Below, piece after piece: positions 1 through 6,188 of a stretch of 12,668 nt of DNA. Below the pieces are notes generated by a model. It was not told the DNA's origin. It ran no database searches and was given only the letters and a program-made list of their open reading frames with translations. Location of the stretch: positions 1-12,668 of the forward strand of contig CAXFLH010000037.1 of the NCBI GenBank assembly GCA_964003875.1, in the 5' to 3' direction. Numbering within the stretch: the first letter of the stretch is position 1; each line of letters begins with the position of its first letter. The position numbers were made by a program, and so were the translations under genes. The stretch is from UBA8444 sp964003875. GTDB taxonomy: Bacteria; Bacteroidota; Bacteroidia; Flavobacteriales; UBA7312.

Positions 1-103
1 TATGCACATTAAATTCTTTAGCTTCAGAGCTGATTTTAATTAGCGACTTTAGTTTGCCAAAGTCAGCACGAGTACCTGAAAGAAATACAATAGTTTTATT
101 CAA
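1..103 (-). CDS. neuC: UDP-N-acetylglucosamine 2-epimerase (hydrolysing), N-terminal fragment cut by window edge
   Basis: The reading frame continues off the left edge; only 34 codons are visible. The N-terminus shows a first beta strand followed by S-G-T-R-A-D-F-G-K-L-K, the signature start of the hydrolysing UDP-GlcNAc 2-epimerases (NeuC family), which release ManNAc as the first step of sialic acid synthesis. There is no ATG in frame. The start chosen is a TTG at 103-101, because it gives the usual short lead-in (M-N-K-T-I-V-F-L) before the GTRAD motif. It overlaps the end of neuB by 8 nt, so translation is probably coupled. Related enzymes in legionaminic acid pathways (LegG) use a different UDP-sugar and begin in the same way, so substrate identity is inferred from the neighbouring neuB and neuA. 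Confidence 0.85.
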   Translation of the reverse strand, partial: MNKTIVFLSGTRADFGKLKSLIKISSEAKEFNVH

Positions 104-1127
104 AATCTTCCCATTTTAATTGTTCATCATTTTCAATATTTCTTGTAGCTTTTTTTCCTAAAATGGAATTAAAATGCTCTGCTAGTATTTTTCCTGTACC
201 GGGGCGTTTCACCCAAATATTTTCCATACTTAGCACATCTCCCTTTTTTATCGTTTTAATGGAGCATACTGTAGCAAAAGCAAAGTCTATGGTAACTTGC
301 TCTTCTTCGGCAGGTCCTTTCCTCCCCCCGCTTTGCTCCCATATGATACGACTACCTTCAATAAGTGCTTTGCAATTTTCTTCGTCCATAGAGCACACTA
401 TATCGGGCCCCGTTCTGTCCATATGATCTGTAAAGTGCCTTTCTAAAATAGATGCTCCTAAAGCTACAGCAGCTAAACAAGCGTGATTAGTTAGGGTGTG
501 ATCTGATAGACCAAAGGTTGTCTTCGAAAAGTGATCGGCCATTTCTTGCATAGCACCAAGCCTTACCAAGCGGTTGGGCGTTGGGTATATGTTGGTGGTA
601 TGTAATAAAGCATACTGAACTTGGTGCTTTTCAAAGATAGAAACAGCTTTATCAATACTCTCAATGGTATTCATACCTGTGCTTAAAATAATGGGTTTGC
701 CAAAAGAGGCGACATGCTCTAACAATGGATAGTTGTTACATTCTCCGGAACCAATTTTATAGGCAGGGACGCCCCATTGGTGTAATCTATCGGCGGCGGC
801 TCTTGAAAAAGGAGTACTTATAAATATCATGCCTTTAGATTCAACATATTCTTTTAGCTGAAACTCTTCTTGTTCACTCAAGGAGCAGCGTTTCATAATC
901 TCATAAATAGACACATCGGCATTTCCAGGAATTACTTTTTTTGCAGCTCTACTCATTTCGTCTTCTACGATATGTGTTTGGTGCTTAACGATTTCAACAC
1001 CTGCCCTGAATGCAGCATCTACCATTTCTTTAGCTACCTCCAAACTACCTTCGTGATTAATGCCAATTTCAGCAATCACTACAGGAGGGTGTTCTGCTCC
1101 AATTTTTCTTCCTGCTATTTCAATCAT
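96..1127 (-). CDS. neuB: N-acetylneuraminate synthase (sialic acid synthase)
   Basis: This 343-aa cytosolic enzyme condenses ManNAc with phosphoenolpyruvate to give N-acetylneuraminic acid. The NeuB TIM barrel occupies about residues 15-270. It carries I-A-E-I-G-I-N-H-E-G (18-27), K-H-Q-T-H (48-52), the S-T-P-F-S-R segment (104-109), K-I-G-S-G-E (124-129), S-D-H-T-L-T-N-H (208-215) and E-R-H-F-T-D (229-234). By family comparison H215 and H231 are the metal ligands. A C-terminal SAF (antifreeze-like) domain covers about 285-343, with V-K-R-P-G (306-310) giving the substrate-contacting arginine. From memory it resembles the Neisseria meningitidis NeuB more than PseI or LegI, so Neu5Ac is the preferred product. 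The start overlaps the neuA stop by 8 nt and the end overlaps the neuC start by 8 nt: a tightly coupled operon. Confidence 0.92.
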   Translation of the reverse strand: MIEIAGRKIGAEHPPVVIAEIGINHEGSLEVAKEMVDAAFRAGVEIVKHQTHIVEDEMSRAAKKVIPGNADVSIYEIMKRCSLSEQEEFQLKEYVESKGMIFISTPFSRAAADRLHQWGVPAYKIGSGECNNYPLLEHVASFGKPIILSTGMNTIESIDKAVSIFEKHQVQYALLHTTNIYPTPNRLVRLGAMQEMADHFSKTTFGLSDHTLTNHACLAAVALGASILERHFTDHMDRTGPDIVCSMDEENCKALIEGSRIIWEQSGGRKGPAEEEQVTIDFAFATVCSIKTIKKGDVLSMENIWVKRPGTGKILAEHFNSILGKKATRNIENDEQLKWEDFE

Positions 1128-1791
1128 TGTATTCTTTTGAAATTAATTCTGCCCACTTCCAATCTAATTCCGTGTCAATATCTACACTACCATAAGGGTG
1201 TTCGATGAGCATTGCTGTTGGGTTTTCACTCATCAGTTTGCCGTTTTTAGCTAGTTCGTATGAACATACATACAACAATCCATTTTCATAGTATAATGGC
1301 TCTAAATCTTGTGATCTTTGACCAAATTCATAGGTATAGGGTTTGAAGGCAAAATGTTTGATTTTACCAAGTTTATGCTCGCTTAAACTTACCGTTAAAA
1401 GACTATCGCTTTTCTTTTCTTCTAGTAATTTGAGAGCTTCTTTAAACATTTTTTTTGGTCGTAATGGATTGGTGGGTTGTAGTAACACAACAAAGTCGTA
1501 TGATTTTTCCACTCTTGTTACTACATCTTTGATAACATCAGTAGTTGGCGTCTGGTCTTGAGCTAAACTTTCATTGCGCCATAGTATAGGTACATTGTAT
1601 TGTTCAGCTATTGACTCAATTTGTTTGTCGTCAGTAGAAATGATGATATCACCATCAATATAGTTTTGAGCATATTTAATGCTATGCTCAATGAGGGGAA
1701 AACCATTAAAAGACTTGGTGTTTTTACCTTTAATGCGCTTTGAACCTGCTCTAGCTGGTATAATGACTAATATTTTACTAGAAGTACTCAT
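1120..1791 (-). CDS. neuA: CMP-N-acetylneuraminic acid synthetase (acylneuraminate cytidylyltransferase)
   Basis: This 223-aa protein activates sialic acid with CTP to CMP-sialate, the donor for sialyltransferases. The nucleotide-binding signature I-P-A-R-A-G-S-K-R lies at residues 11-19. Further family motifs are N-x-K (24-26), I-I-S-T-D-D (50-55), L-Q-P-T-N-P-L-R (104-111) and the metal-binding D-I-D-T at 204-207. It is first in a neuA-neuB-neuC operon. The ATG is fixed by the short distance to the IPARAGSKR strand and by the promoter box 4 nt upstream. The length is normal for the bacterial single-domain enzyme. CMP-legionaminate or CMP-pseudaminate synthetases share this fold; the adjacent NeuB-like synthase favours sialic acid. 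Confidence 0.9.
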   Translation of the reverse strand: MSTSSKILVIIPARAGSKRIKGKNTKSFNGFPLIEHSIKYAQNYIDGDIIISTDDKQIESIAEQYNVPILWRNESLAQDQTPTTDVIKDVVTRVEKSYDFVVLLQPTNPLRPKKMFKEALKLLEEKKSDSLLTVSLSEHKLGKIKHFAFKPYTYEFGQRSQDLEPLYYENGLLYVCSYELAKNGKLMSENPTAMLIEHPYGSVDIDTELDWKWAELISKEYND

Positions 1792-1795
1792 TATA

Positions 1796-1803
1796 CAAAG
1801 CTA
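1796..1803 (-). promoter_or_regulatory. Bacteroidetes -7 promoter box of the neuABC operon
   Basis: On the minus strand the bases read TAGCTTTG, a match to TAnnTTTG. They are followed by TATA and then directly by the neuA ATG. With only 4 nt between box and start codon, transcription would begin at or next to the ATG, so a leaderless mRNA is predicted. No clear -33 TTTG was picked out. Confidence 0.6.
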
Positions 1804-1888
1804 TCATATTTTTTTAGAAAAAATATAATTACTAATGGTTAGGAATTACGGCTCTTTAGACGCTTTGTTTTATTCTTTTTTCTATTGA

Positions 1889-2092
1889 ACTTACTCTCAA
1901 AGAAAATTAAGAATTTTTACTAATACTTTATACATCAAAAAATCATATAATCCGTTGGATCAAAAATTTGGTGACCTTGCAAGTTTAATTTTGAATGTTG
2001 GTAAAACAATCTATAAAGGTTTATCTCTTATTGGCCAGAAAAGGGATGAAACTGTAGTTAAAATTCAAGTTAAAAATGGTGTGATTAAATAA
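1889..2092 (+). pseudogene. Open frame without ATG in the 1792-2084 intergenic gap; possible gene remnant
   Basis: The 293-nt gap upstream of neuA contains, apart from the promoter box, one plus-strand frame open for 67 codons, from after the TGA at 1886-1888 to the TAA at 2090-2092. It has no ATG; a TTG at 1955 would give 45 residues. The downstream half has coding-like amino-acid composition with alternating hydrophobic and charged residues (for example D-Q-K-F-G-D-L-A-S-L-I-L-N-V-G). The upstream half looks random. Its last 8 nt overlap the end of the convergent acyltransferase gene. No family was recognised. It may be the 3' end of a gene lost by rearrangement beside the sialic acid operon, or chance. 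Confidence 0.25.
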
Positions 2093-3209
2093 TTTCTTTG
2101 AAAGGGTTTCTTTGAACCCAATTTTTAGGCTGTATATTTTCCAAAATAGGTTTAAGTAAACGACGCAAAATAGGACTTTTGAGATATACAAATATTTCTG
2201 AGCGGATAGCTTGTGCGCCTACGTTACTTTTGAACTCGGCAGCAGTTCTTCCCAAGATGAGTTTGCTTTTTTTATTGGAAATGGCTGATTTAATAGTTTC
2301 GTTAAGAATCCTTTCGTATAATCTATGACTTTTATTATATCGATAATCTAAGCCAATAAAATAAGAATATAAGTTGTTATCATCTTTTAGTTCTGATGAA
2401 AAAGCAATCATTTCATCAGCTAAAAAGTAAGCTAAGACTTGACACTTTGGATTGCCTGAATCTATTAGGTGGGTATAAATAGAAGTGTTAAATGGGCTTA
2501 TGCCAAAGGCTGACTTTTGATGAACATTATCAAAGAGTTTTTGCATTACTTCAGCATATTTTACAAGTTCTGCATGAGTCAATACTTTTATTTCTATATC
2601 TTCACTTTTTTTCATTACACTTTTCAAGCGATTTCTGTATTTTTTTTTGAGTGCCTTTGTATAATCTTCAAACGTATTCCAATCTTTAGATATATTTAGT
2701 TGCATATCTTGGTCAACTACAACCTTAATCAATTCAGGAAAAACTTCATTGGGGTTTTCGACTTTCAGCTCTTTAAAAAAATGATCTGGAATAATGAATT
2801 TATTGATACTTAGTTTTTTTTGTATATGTAATAGTAAAGAGTTAAAAAAATCAATCTTGTTGGAAAGTTTAACTGCAGATAACGTAGAAATATTAGTCAA
2901 CAGTCCGTTACCGAGCGCGACAACTTTTAGGTCTAACAGCTTTAAAACTAGGTTGATTAGATTTTCTTTTACGTCATTCTTTTTCTGATAATCTCGAATT
3001 CTACTACTTTGAATGTTAAATTCTTGGGCGTAGCCAATGAGCTTATTTTCATTATTATTAGCCATATAGTAGATATGTTTAATACTAATACTATGATGTT
3101 TTTCAAAAGCTAATAAAAACGGTAAGCTCAAAAAAGGATTTTTTGCACATAACTTTTGCCAGCTATTTTTATCTAATGTTTTGGAGGCGATATGTAATTT
3201 GAGGTTCAA
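2085..3209 (-). CDS. FemAB-like / GNAT-fold acyltransferase
   Basis: This is a 374-aa soluble protein. The N-terminal segment has the pattern W-x-x-L-C-x-x-N-P-F-L-S-x-x-F-L-x-x-x-E (about 17-36), seen in FemAB-related and peptidoglycan-recognition-like acyltransferases. A basic segment K-K-K-Y-R-N-R-L-K follows near the middle. The late motif G-R-T-A-A-E-F-K-S-N-V-G-A (320-332) resembles the C-terminal acceptor or CoA-site strand of this superfamily. The start is TTG at 3209: an in-frame stop lies just upstream, the next ATG is at codon 49 and would remove the conserved N-terminal segment, and a -7 box lies 23 nt upstream. It lies on the same strand as neuABC but 293 nt away, with a separate promoter for neuA. 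It may modify a cell-surface glycan or peptidoglycan precursor; the substrate is unknown. Confidence 0.65.
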   Translation of the reverse strand: MNLKLHIASKTLDKNSWQKLCAKNPFLSLPFLLAFEKHHSISIKHIYYMANNNENKLIGYAQEFNIQSSRIRDYQKKNDVKENLINLVLKLLDLKVVALGNGLLTNISTLSAVKLSNKIDFFNSLLLHIQKKLSINKFIIPDHFFKELKVENPNEVFPELIKVVVDQDMQLNISKDWNTFEDYTKALKKKYRNRLKSVMKKSEDIEIKVLTHAELVKYAEVMQKLFDNVHQKSAFGISPFNTSIYTHLIDSGNPKCQVLAYFLADEMIAFSSELKDDNNLYSYFIGLDYRYNKSHRLYERILNETIKSAISNKKSKLILGRTAAEFKSNVGAQAIRSEIFVYLKSPILRRLLKPILENIQPKNWVQRNPFKEII

Positions 3210-3232
3210 ATCTTAAGCTTAGATTAAGTGGG

Positions 3233-3240
3233 CAAAAATA
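3233..3240 (-). promoter_or_regulatory. -7 promoter box of the FemAB-like gene
   Basis: The minus strand reads TATTTTTG, a full TAnnTTTG match, 23 nt upstream of the TTG start. It supports that start codon. It lies back to back with the plus-strand box at 3267, making 3210-3294 a divergent promoter region. Confidence 0.5.
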
Positions 3241-3266
3241 CAATTAAACTATAAACGTAATTACAT

Positions 3267-3274
3267 TAACTTTG
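3267..3274 (+). promoter_or_regulatory. -7 promoter box of the DUF3089 lipoprotein gene
   Basis: TAACTTTG matches TAnnTTTG and is 20 nt upstream of the ATG at 3295. The expected -33 region is AT-rich, without a clean TTTG. Confidence 0.5.
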
Positions 3275-3294
3275 TATGTCTTAATTTTTAGCTG

Positions 3295-4293
3295 ATGTAC
3301 TTACGTTTTTCATTGCTTTTTTTTGTTTTTCTTATGTGGTCGTGTTCTCCTCAACTACAATCACCTAGTACGACTTTTGATGCTACACTGAGCCCTTCAG
3401 CACCTTTTTATGATTCGCTTTTTTACTGGGCTTTTCACCCTCAAAGAGATGATGTCAAACAGCTTTTGCCCAAAAATTATTCGGATACTCTTTTTGATTA
3501 CAACCCTCTAGTTGATGTTTTTTATATTCATCCTACTTCCTATCATTCTGGGGATAATTGGAATGCTAGTCTTGAGGACTCTATTATAAATGTCAGTAGA
3601 ACAGATTATTTACTACAAAATCAAGCCTCTGTCTTTGCTGGTCTTGCTCGTTTATACGCCCCATATTATCGCCAAATGCACATCGATTCTTATACCGATT
3701 TAAGCAATGGGTACCCCGCTTTTCATTTGGCCTACTCTGATGTTCGTCATGCTTTCCTTCAGTATTGGAAGCATTGGAATAACGGCCGTCCTTTCATTAT
3801 TGCGGGACATAGTCAAGGAACAAATCACGCTGAACGTTTATTAAAAGAAGTCATATTAGTAGATGAAAAGATGTCTTACCAACTAAAACTGGCTTATTTA
3901 TTAGGGATGCCCATTACGACTATTTCAGATCGTTTTTTAGCTTGTGAAGATGAAAGCCAAGTCGATTGTTTTCTTTCTTGGCGTAGTTTTAAGTCGGGTT
4001 TTTATCCTTCAAGCCCTATTGGAGATTCTATAGTAAGCGTAAACCCCATTCATTGGAAATCTACTAATACCCAATCGGATTATACTAATCATCAAGGGAT
4101 ATTATTTCCTTCTGGAAAATTGAAATACCCACACTCTTTATCGGTCAAAAATCACCAAGGAATGCTATGGGTAGAACGCCCTAAAGGCTTGATTTTGCGC
4201 TTTTACAAACGTGACGATTATCATGTCGCAGATATTAATCTATATTGGCTGAATATCCGAGAGAATTTGCGTTTACGATTGAACAATTTATAA
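3295..4293 (+). CDS. DUF3089-type alpha/beta-hydrolase lipoprotein
   Basis: This 332-aa protein starts with a lipoprotein signal peptide (hydrophobic residues 4-15) and a lipobox ending M-W-S-C with the lipidated Cys17, so it is exported and membrane-anchored. The body has the DUF3089 pattern: D-V-F-Y-I-H-P-T (74-81), a conserved R-L-Y-A-P-Y-Y-R-Q stretch (119-127), a nucleophile elbow G-H-S-Q-G at 171-175 (Ser173), and a late D-Y-H-V-A-D-I-N-L-Y-W (308-318) whose His310 may complete the catalytic triad. The family is lipase/esterase-like by fold, but its substrate is not known. The gene converges on umuC, and the two stop codons share the bases TTATAA, leaving no space for a terminator between them. 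Confidence 0.82.
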   Translation: MYLRFSLLFFVFLMWSCSPQLQSPSTTFDATLSPSAPFYDSLFYWAFHPQRDDVKQLLPKNYSDTLFDYNPLVDVFYIHPTSYHSGDNWNASLEDSIINVSRTDYLLQNQASVFAGLARLYAPYYRQMHIDSYTDLSNGYPAFHLAYSDVRHAFLQYWKHWNNGRPFIIAGHSQGTNHAERLLKEVILVDEKMSYQLKLAYLLGMPITTISDRFLACEDESQVDCFLSWRSFKSGFYPSSPIGDSIVSVNPIHWKSTNTQSDYTNHQGILFPSGKLKYPHSLSVKNHQGMLWVERPKGLILRFYKRDDYHVADINLYWLNIRENLRLRLNNL

Positions 4294-5544
4294 GTATACC
4301 TTCAAAGCATCTTCTATCCGAGTAGAATAGCAAGGGGAAAGTTGTTCTTGCTTCATTTTCCATTGTCTACTATTATTTCCTTGAATAGCTAAGTGTACTT
4401 TATCTTTGCCGAGTTTATCATTAATATTGTCTAGAGCTGTCATAATGGATTGGTGCTTTTGACGATTTACGGTATCAAATAAACTGAGTTGCTGCTGTTG
4501 TTGAGGTCTTATGTCACTAACAATAACTCCAGCTTTTTTATACGTACAATCTGAACGGTATATTTTTTCTAGACCCTCCAAAGCTAAACGCACCAATTCT
4601 ATAGAGTCGTTGCTAGGAGTGTCTAGCACAAAGGAAGTAAACCCTCTATATTGTTTGTCTGTTGGTTTGAATGGGTTCGTCTGAATAAACACACTGATTC
4701 GAGAGGCACAGCCTTGTTGTTTACGAAGTTTGTAGGCGCAATTGGTGGCGTAGTTGCTCACAGCTTCTCTAAGTCCTTCTATACTACTGATGCTTTTGCC
4801 AAAAGAGCGGGAAGTACAGATATTTTTCTTTTTACTAGTCTGTTCTTCTAAGGGGAAGCAAGGCTTTCCTCTTAGCTCCTTGACTATTCTTAAACCTACT
4901 ACCGATAAGCGTCTTCTTATCCAGCTATCGTCTGCTCGACACAAATCATAAGCTGTTTTAATGCCAACATCGTTTAGCTTACGAGCATGTTTTCTGCCTA
5001 CGCCCCAAAGTTCTTCTACTGGGAGCCATTTCAAGGCTCGTTCTATAATGGCTTTATCTTTTAAGATAAACACGCCTGACTTGGTATATTTTTTGGCGAT
5101 AAGGCCCGCTACTTTACATAAAGTTTTGGTGGGGGCAATACCTACAGAAATAGGAATACCTATATGTTGTTGAACTTTTTGTTTCAGAGCAATTCCTTTT
5201 TCTAAAGGATTACCCTCACCACTAAAGTCCATAAATGCCTCATCTATAGAATAGACCTCCATAGCTTTTACTTCTTGTTTGATGGTGCTCATTACACGTT
5301 TAGACAAATCGCCATACAAGGTGAAGTTAGACGAAAACACCTGTATATTATGTTGCTGTATGGTTTTTTTCACCTGAAAAACGGGAACTCCCATTTTTAT
5401 TCCTAAGGCTTTACTTTCGTTACTACGAGCAATAACACAGCCATCGTTATTAGACAGTACTAATATGGGTTTACCTTCTAAATGCGGTTGGAATACACGT
5501 TCGCAAGAAGCGTAAAAGTTATTACAATCAGCTAGTGCTAGCAT
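4288..5544 (-). CDS. umuC: DNA polymerase V catalytic subunit, Y-family translesion polymerase
   Basis: This 418-aa protein is nearly the length of E. coli UmuC. The Y-family catalytic residues are visible: D6 in L-A-D-C-N-N-F-Y-A-S and the pair D101-E102 in Y-S-I-D-E-A-F-M-D (98-106). A helix-hairpin-helix region, E-L-W-G-V-G-R-K (178-185), follows, then the little finger (about 240-340). A sliding-clamp binding motif Q-L-S-L-F-D lies at 352-357, and the DUF4113-like tail ends the protein. With activated UmuD it would copy past DNA lesions at the cost of mutations. It is downstream of umuD with a 17-nt overlap, so the two form an operon read from the umuD promoter. Confidence 0.93.
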   Translation of the reverse strand: MLALADCNNFYASCERVFQPHLEGKPILVLSNNDGCVIARSNESKALGIKMGVPVFQVKKTIQQHNIQVFSSNFTLYGDLSKRVMSTIKQEVKAMEVYSIDEAFMDFSGEGNPLEKGIALKQKVQQHIGIPISVGIAPTKTLCKVAGLIAKKYTKSGVFILKDKAIIERALKWLPVEELWGVGRKHARKLNDVGIKTAYDLCRADDSWIRRRLSVVGLRIVKELRGKPCFPLEEQTSKKKNICTSRSFGKSISSIEGLREAVSNYATNCAYKLRKQQGCASRISVFIQTNPFKPTDKQYRGFTSFVLDTPSNDSIELVRLALEGLEKIYRSDCTYKKAGVIVSDIRPQQQQQLSLFDTVNRQKHQSIMTALDNINDKLGKDKVHLAIQGNNSRQWKMKQEQLSPCYSTRIEDALKVYL

Positions 5545-5992
5545 TGGCTTTGTGTATAATAAAGGTCACTACTCCCCAGACCTGAAAGTCCATATCTTCT
5601 GTTATTTTCATGGGGCGATAGTTCTCATTAGCTGGCATTAAATATAGTTCGTTGTCGTTTTTTTTGATGCGCTTGACGGTAAACTCACCGTTTACAACCG
5701 CAAGTATAATATCGTTGTTCTTTGGAGTCAAAGCTCTATCTATAACCATAACATCAGAACTTTTTATTCCAGCATCTACCATAGAATCTCCAATAGCCTT
5801 AACACAAAAGGTCGCAGAGGGGTGTTGGACCAAATAATCATGTAAATTTAAGTCCATATCTAGATAGTCGTCTGCAGGTGAAGGAAAACCGGCAGGAACA
5901 GCATCGCTATACAAAGGGATATCGCCTAAAGAGGAGTCTTCAATAGCATAAAAATTCAACTTATTGTTGGTGTTTAGGAACTTAAATTTCAT
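5528..5992 (-). CDS. umuD: UmuD-like S24 autoprotease, polymerase V subunit
   Basis: This 154-aa protein has the self-cleavage site A34-G35 in P-A-G-F-P-S-P-A-D-D-Y. The catalytic Ser70 lies in G-D-S-M-V-D-A-G, and Lys107 in E-F-T-V-K-R-I. The Ser-Lys spacing of 37 equals that of E. coli UmuD (S60/K97). The residue before the scissile bond is Ala rather than the Cys of E. coli UmuD. There is no N-terminal helix-turn-helix, so it is not a LexA repressor. Cleavage stimulated by RecA filaments would yield UmuD', which joins UmuC. The first Met is kept because it gives a 34-residue arm before the cleavage site, longer than in E. coli. It overlaps umuC by 17 nt and diverges from the proteorhodopsin gene across 196 nt. 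Confidence 0.9.
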   Translation of the reverse strand: MKFKFLNTNNKLNFYAIEDSSLGDIPLYSDAVPAGFPSPADDYLDMDLNLHDYLVQHPSATFCVKAIGDSMVDAGIKSSDVMVIDRALTPKNNDIILAVVNGEFTVKRIKKNDNELYLMPANENYRPMKITEDMDFQVWGVVTFIIHKANASTS

Positions 5993-6025
5993 TGTTAGGG
6001 TTAAAAAAGTGCTATAAATTTATTC

Positions 6026-6033
6026 CAAATATT
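6026..6033 (-). promoter_or_regulatory. Weak -7-like box and imperfect palindrome upstream of umuD
   Basis: The minus strand reads AATATTTG, one mismatch from TAnnTTTG, 33 nt upstream of the umuD ATG. It sits inside an imperfect palindrome TTGCAATATTTGGAA (6023-6037 on the plus strand, reverse complement shown), which could be an operator. No known LexA-type box was recognised. Confidence 0.3.
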
Positions 6034-6044
6034 GCAATTTTTTT

Positions 6045-6062
6045 AAAAAAATCGATTTTTTT
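6045..6062. repeat. A-tract/T-tract palindrome between umuD and proteorhodopsin
   Basis: AAAAAAATCGATTTTTTT is a perfect 18-bp palindrome centred on TCGA, set in an extended A/T tract region of the 196-nt divergent spacer. It could bend DNA or bind a regulator, or simply reflect the composition of the spacer. Confidence 0.35.
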
Positions 6063-6128
6063 TAATTTTTACTCATATCAGATAATTTTAAAAAAAAGAC
6101 TAAAAAATGCGGTTTTGTATAAGAAAAA

Positions 6129-6159
6129 TTTAGAAAAGATATACATTTTTATATATTTG
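6129..6159 (+). promoter_or_regulatory. Proteorhodopsin promoter
   Basis: A full -7 box TATATTTG lies at 6152-6159. Its weak -33 partner is TTTAG at 6129-6133, with about 20 nt between TTT and the -7 box. The leader of about 25 nt to the ATG at 6189 is A-rich (AATTAAAATTAACAAGTT) and has no Shine-Dalgarno sequence, as is typical for highly expressed Bacteroidetes genes. Confidence 0.65.
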
Positions 6160-6188
6160 TACCACTAACTAATTAAAATTAACAAGTT

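Noticed and set aside
163..1561. Plus-strand open frames opposite neuA and neuB
   Set aside because: They are antisense to confident genes, with no family features, no promoter and unlikely composition.
2517..2988. Plus-strand open frames rich in Phe and Ile opposite the FemAB-like gene
   Set aside because: The hydrophobic composition is explained by AT-rich antisense reading; not credible membrane peptides.
4651..5173. Plus-strand open frames opposite umuC
   Set aside because: Shadows of umuC codons; no plausible protein features.
5528..5992. LexA repressor
   Set aside because: There is no N-terminal helix-turn-helix; the arm is short and the gene is coupled to umuC.
6114..6117. TTTG as the -33 element of the proteorhodopsin promoter
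   Set aside because: It is about 34 nt from the -7 box, too far; the weaker TTTAG at 6129 has the right spacing.
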